From Alphaproteobacteria bacterium (GTDB lineage Bacteria; Pseudomonadota; Alphaproteobacteria; JAAXGF01), in the NCBI GenBank assembly GCA_012267605.1, contig JAAXGF010000103.1, positions 1 through 9,322 on the forward strand: a stretch of DNA of 9,322 nucleotides, given 5' to 3'. This document shows, in pieces, positions 7,001-9,322 of this stretch (position 1 is the stretch's first letter; every line of letters starts with the position of its first letter). The position numbers and the translations under genes are program-made. The notes beneath the pieces are model-generated. The model was not told where the DNA came from and made no database searches. It saw only the letters and a program-made list of their open reading frames with translations.

Positions 7001-7501
7001 TCAATTAATTCGCGATATCGCCACGGTCTTTTCTGTGGTGGATAAATCCCATTCTGCCGCCTTGGCCTGTTTGGCGATCAGATGGGACAGACTCCACAAG
7101 CCGTGTGCCGCGATCAAAAAGTTGATTTGGTCACGCTTTCCAAACCGGACAATTACCGCGATGTAACCATTTTCTTGTGGGGCGAGCGACAGGGAAGTGA
7201 CCAGGCGCGGGCCGTTTTTCATGAGGGGGTGGGGCCGGCCCGCGGAGTATGCTTTGGAATAGTCAGCGTTTTCCACGGCCGCCTCGCGCGCGAACTCGGC
7301 GACAATTTTCATTTTCGCCGGGTCTGAAACTCGTTTTGATACCAACGTACCGGATAAGCGGTCGACCATTTCCAACAGACCGCGGGTCAAACGACGCGTC
7401 AATAAGAGTTGTACTTCGGTATCATCGGGAAATCTTCCGCGCAGCAGCAGCCGATCCTCGACTTTGAAATACGTGCTCGAAAATTGTTGGCTCTGCGACA
7501 T
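7001..7501 (-). CDS. Conserved-looking hypothetical protein, 166 aa
   Basis: I do not recognise a named family. Read from ATG 7501 (GGGGA a few bases before it), the protein is soluble with no signal peptide or membrane segment. The N-terminal third has an alternating beta-strand pattern, STYFKVEDRLLLRGRF and EVQLLLTRRLTRGLLEMVD, the LTRRLTRG segment being a likely strand-to-helix junction. The middle is a helical region (AKMKIVAEFAREAAVENADYSKAY), then another strand pair (LVTSLSLAPQ, YIAVIVRFG) and a C-terminal helix pair (HGLWSLSHLIAKQAKAAEWDL). The overall layout recalls small uncharacterised proteobacterial proteins with an LTRR motif, from memory only. It sits 76 bp downstream of copy C of the exported family and 63 bp upstream of the VOC gene, all on the minus strand, so a three-gene transcript is possible. 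Confidence 0.65.
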   Translation of the reverse strand: MSQSQQFSSTYFKVEDRLLLRGRFPDDTEVQLLLTRRLTRGLLEMVDRLSGTLVSKRVSDPAKMKIVAEFAREAAVENADYSKAYSAGRPHPLMKNGPRLVTSLSLAPQENGYIAVIVRFGKRDQINFLIAAHGLWSLSHLIAKQAKAAEWDLSTTEKTVAISRIN

Positions 7502-7546
7502 CAATCCCCACAGGTGGAGAACCTATCGCTTCAACATTTCGCCAGG

Positions 7547-7561
7547 CAACGTAAATCGTTG
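7547..7561 (-). repeat. CAACGTAAAT element with inverted-repeat extension
   Basis: CAACG and CGTTG form 5-bp perfect inverted arms around TAAAT, starting 46 bases upstream of ATG 7501. The first ten bases are identical to 6981-6990. The size and symmetry fit a small operator, but the right arm is missing in the other copy, so the shared part may instead be a promoter element. Confidence 0.4.
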
Positions 7562-7577
7562 GTATAGCGCTCCGTGC

Positions 7578-8081
7578 TCATCCTTGGGCGCGAAAAGATG
7601 CGTCTAACAGTCGCCGCGCGAACGGCGCAATTATCGTATTGGTCTCGGACCTATTTTCGCCGCGCCAGCGCGCGATCTCGCATGCCTCTTCGTTACTGCA
7701 CCAGCGGTACGCCCAGTTGCGCAATTTTTCGCCAGCGCTTTCATCCGCTGGCTCCAGAAGGATATATTCACCGGCAACATCGGCAACATTCACCAGTCCC
7801 AGGTTCATGAGTTCACGCACAGCTTGCATGAGCTTAGACCTTGACAGGCCGGTTGCGCGGGCAATAGCGCCGAGGCTGAAACGCTGAAAGCCAACTCGGC
7901 AAACGATGGCGCGCTGTACCGGATCGGCGTTGATCCGGAGCATGGTTTCCGCTTCTCTGATTAGCGAAGCGAATTTCGCCAATTCGTTATCGCTCTCGTC
8001 GGATGAGGACGCGTTTGCAGAGGATAGGCCTGTAACAAAAAATACTGTAATAACTACTGAGAGGAAGATACTACGCATCAT
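7578..8081 (-). CDS. Exported ArsR-like winged-helix protein, copy C, with C-terminal extension
   Basis: Third copy of the family, 167 residues from ATG 8081. The signal peptide is clear: MMRSIFLSVVITVFFVTGLS with likely cleavage at ANA-SSS (after Ala24). The domain reads MLRINADPVQRAIVCRVGF (47-65), then a good ArsR-like helix-turn-helix (LGAIARATGLSRSKLMQAV), LGLVNV and a wing-like YILLEP, ending NWAYRWCSNEEAC and EIAR. Its three cysteines are 61, 128 and 134. Copies A and B stop four residues after the last cysteine; here that codon is TGG (7665-7667), and reading continues for 29 residues to TGA 7578, giving a basic tail. GGAGG 8087-8091 precedes the start by 5 bases, or by 8 if the next ATG (8078) is used. 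It is divergent from the HD-domain gene and may head a transcript with the two genes downstream. Confidence 0.8.
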   Translation of the reverse strand: MMRSIFLSVVITVFFVTGLSSANASSSDESDNELAKFASLIREAETMLRINADPVQRAIVCRVGFQRFSLGAIARATGLSRSKLMQAVRELMNLGLVNVADVAGEYILLEPADESAGEKLRNWAYRWCSNEEACEIARWRGENRSETNTIIAPFARRLLDASFRAQG

Positions 8082-8418
8082 CTTAGCCTCCAATAAACAT
8101 TCAGTATCGGGCCAATCTTATGCGAAACTTACTAGAATTTACTGTATCAACGATCACAATCCCTAGAGATTACAACCAGTTATTATATCTTCACCCCCCC
8201 AAGAAACCAATAAGCTTGGCCCCTTTGTTGCTTGGAATATGGTGCATCTTCCGCTGGATTACAAGCCTATACATTGAAATCGGCCTTGCCGACTCTCGTG
8301 GTGCGCCGTTCAAATTAACTGAAAATCGTCATTTTTCGGGCGTTACAACAGCAAACCGCGTATGATCCCGACCGACGGAAAGACGCTCACTGGGCGTGCG
8401 CACAGCGGGAGAAAATAG
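8082..8418. other. AT-richer divergent intergenic region without a convincing gene
   Basis: About 340 bp between copy C (minus) and the HD-domain gene (plus), visibly more AT-rich than its surroundings. It must hold both promoters. I see the copy C ribosome site (8087-8091), a C7 run at 8194-8200, a partly symmetric CRP-like sequence at 8143-8158, a possible -10 TATGAT at 8360-8365 with no good -35 partner, and the HD gene ribosome site GGAG at 8408-8411. An open frame at 8120-8365 has no ribosome site and no recognisable protein features. No repeat, RNA gene or terminator stood out. Confidence 0.55.
8143..8158 (-). promoter_or_regulatory. Possible CRP/FNR-type half-conserved site
   Basis: On the minus strand this reads TGTGATCGTTGATACA. 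The left half matches TGTGA exactly and the right half reads ATACA against TCACA, so 8 of the 10 core positions of the CRP consensus TGTGA-N6-TCACA agree. It lies about 60 bases before the copy C start and 260 before the HD gene. One imperfect site is weak evidence. Confidence 0.2.
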
Positions 8419-9279
8419 ATGTTCAACGCCACCCAAGTGGTCATCGAGACGTTCGTGACCAAGTTGAGCCAGAACTATCTACGTGTCTACGGTCAGCTCG
8501 AACCCGAGTATCCGACCATTCTTCAGTATGTTGGTCGATTGGCGCTGGAGAATATTGCCAATAGCGACGCGGCCTACCACGATGTCAACCACACCATCAT
8601 GGTAACCGATGCCGGTCAGGAAATTCTCCGCGGCAAGCATGTGTCCGAAGGAGGTGTCTTGCCCTTTGATTGGTTCCATTTTGTAATTTCCCTATTGTGC
8701 CACGATATCGGGTATGTGCGCGGCGTATGCAGAGACGATAAAGACGGCCGGTACGTCGTTGACGAGACGGGAGAAACCATAACCCTCACAGCCGGCGCGA
8801 CCGATGCATCATTGACTCCTTATCACGTCAACCGTTCGAAATTGTTTGTCGCAGAGAGATTCTCTACTTCTCCGGTGGTCGATATCGAGGTCGTAAAAGC
8901 CAATATCGAGCACACTCGTTTCCCAGTGCCGGAAGGGGAAAGCCACGAGAATACGGCGGATTATCCCGGCCTCGTGCGCGCGGCCGACCTGATCGGCCAA
9001 ATGGCGGACATAAATTATATCCGCAAGGGAGCGGCGTTGTTCGCGGAATTTCAAGAAACAGGCACCGCAAAGGTGTTGGGGTTGAAGAGTCCTGCAGATC
9101 TTCGCGCTGATTACCCAAAGTTTTTTTGGCACCAGGTAACGCCGTTTATCGGTACAGCCCTTGATCACCTACGGGTAACTCAGGAAGGCAAGCTTTGGAT
9201 CGCCAACCTGTTCGCCCACGTATTTGCCGAAGAACACGCCGCCAACGCGCCTGGCCCGGAGCGCAATCGTGACGCCTAA
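8419..9279 (+). CDS. HD-domain metal-dependent phosphohydrolase, PDE-like
   Basis: A 286-residue soluble protein with a complete HD-type metal site. In order it shows His54 and His58 in YHDVNHTIMVTD, the His95-Asp96 doublet in LLCHDIGYVRG, His136 in YHVNRSK, His165 in IEHTRFP and Asp190 in RAADLIGQMAD. YHxxxH followed by CHD strongly recalls the metal motifs of cyclic-nucleotide phosphodiesterases, so hydrolysis of a phosphodiester or nucleotide is likely; the true substrate is not visible. GGAG at 8408-8411 is 7 bases before ATG 8419. The N-terminus (1-50) is helical with no signal or membrane segment, and a short Ala/Pro-rich tail follows residue 270. It is divergent from copy C. The 43 bases after its stop contain AGGAG near 9297 but no ATG before the window ends. 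Confidence 0.82.
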   Translation: MFNATQVVIETFVTKLSQNYLRVYGQLEPEYPTILQYVGRLALENIANSDAAYHDVNHTIMVTDAGQEILRGKHVSEGGVLPFDWFHFVISLLCHDIGYVRGVCRDDKDGRYVVDETGETITLTAGATDASLTPYHVNRSKLFVAERFSTSPVVDIEVVKANIEHTRFPVPEGESHENTADYPGLVRAADLIGQMADINYIRKGAALFAEFQETGTAKVLGLKSPADLRADYPKFFWHQVTPFIGTALDHLRVTQEGKLWIANLFAHVFAEEHAANAPGPERNRDA

Positions 9280-9322
9280 CAAATTTTGTAGTTGTAGGAG
9301 AGTAACTGCCCAGGTCTGATCC

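Noticed and set aside
4914..8081. Copies A-C as ordinary cytoplasmic ArsR repressors controlling neighbouring genes
   Set aside because: All three have N-terminal signal peptides and no in-frame start directly before the winged-helix domain with a good ribosome site, so a conventional repressor role is unlikely.
8194..8200. C7 homopolymer as a phase-variation tract
   Set aside because: Seven bases is short for slippage control, and it is not inside a gene or placed between clear promoter elements.
8120..8365. Plus-strand open frame of 81 codons in the intergenic region, with a hydrophobic patch
   Set aside because: No ribosome site, an irregular composition matching AT-rich noncoding DNA, and no recognisable domain. 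A small membrane protein cannot be fully excluded.
1..9322. CRISPR array, tRNA, rRNA or insertion sequence
   Set aside because: No regularly spaced repeats, cloverleaf-like sequences, rRNA segments or transposase motifs were seen on either strand.

Overview
The window looks like a piece of a proteobacterial chromosome, most likely alphaproteobacterial. The evidence is moderately high GC in the first half, a Liv-type ABC transporter cluster with a linked zinc alcohol dehydrogenase, a PilZ protein and Shine-Dalgarno-led genes. This assignment is inference from protein style only; no rRNA or tRNA gene is present.

Region 1 (1-4857, all + strand) is a high-affinity uptake operon. It holds the C-terminal end of a periplasmic solute-binding protein, two permeases (LivH- and LivM-like), two ATPases (LivG- and LivF-like) and a medium-chain zinc alcohol dehydrogenase. 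The genes overlap or nearly touch up to livF; the dehydrogenase follows after 73 bp with its own strong ribosome binding site. The binding-protein fragment changes reading frame near position 73 and then runs without a stop into the LivH frame, so it is damaged here or misread in the assembly.

Region 2 (4914-8081) has genes on both strands and looks less GC-rich. It contains three diverged copies of one small protein family (4914-5462 minus, 6027-6476 plus, 7578-8081 minus). Each copy has an N-terminal export signal followed by an ArsR-like winged-helix domain with the motif DPVxRxIVCRV and a C-terminal WC-x5-C. Each predicted mature protein has exactly three cysteines, all at matching positions. 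A PilZ-domain (c-di-GMP receptor type) gene lies directly upstream of the first copy in the same orientation and is divergent to the second. A glyoxalase-fold (VOC) protein and an unrecognised 166-residue protein lie between the second and third copies. The third copy has read through the stop position used by its paralogues (TGG instead of TGA), gaining 29 residues.

Region 3 (8082-9322) is an AT-richer divergent intergenic stretch of about 340 bp without a convincing gene, then an HD-domain phosphohydrolase whose metal-site motifs resemble cyclic-nucleotide phosphodiesterases.

The most interesting candidate is the exported winged-helix family of Region 2. A DNA-binding-type fold with a signal peptide and conserved cysteines, in three local copies beside a PilZ protein, is not something I can match to a named system.
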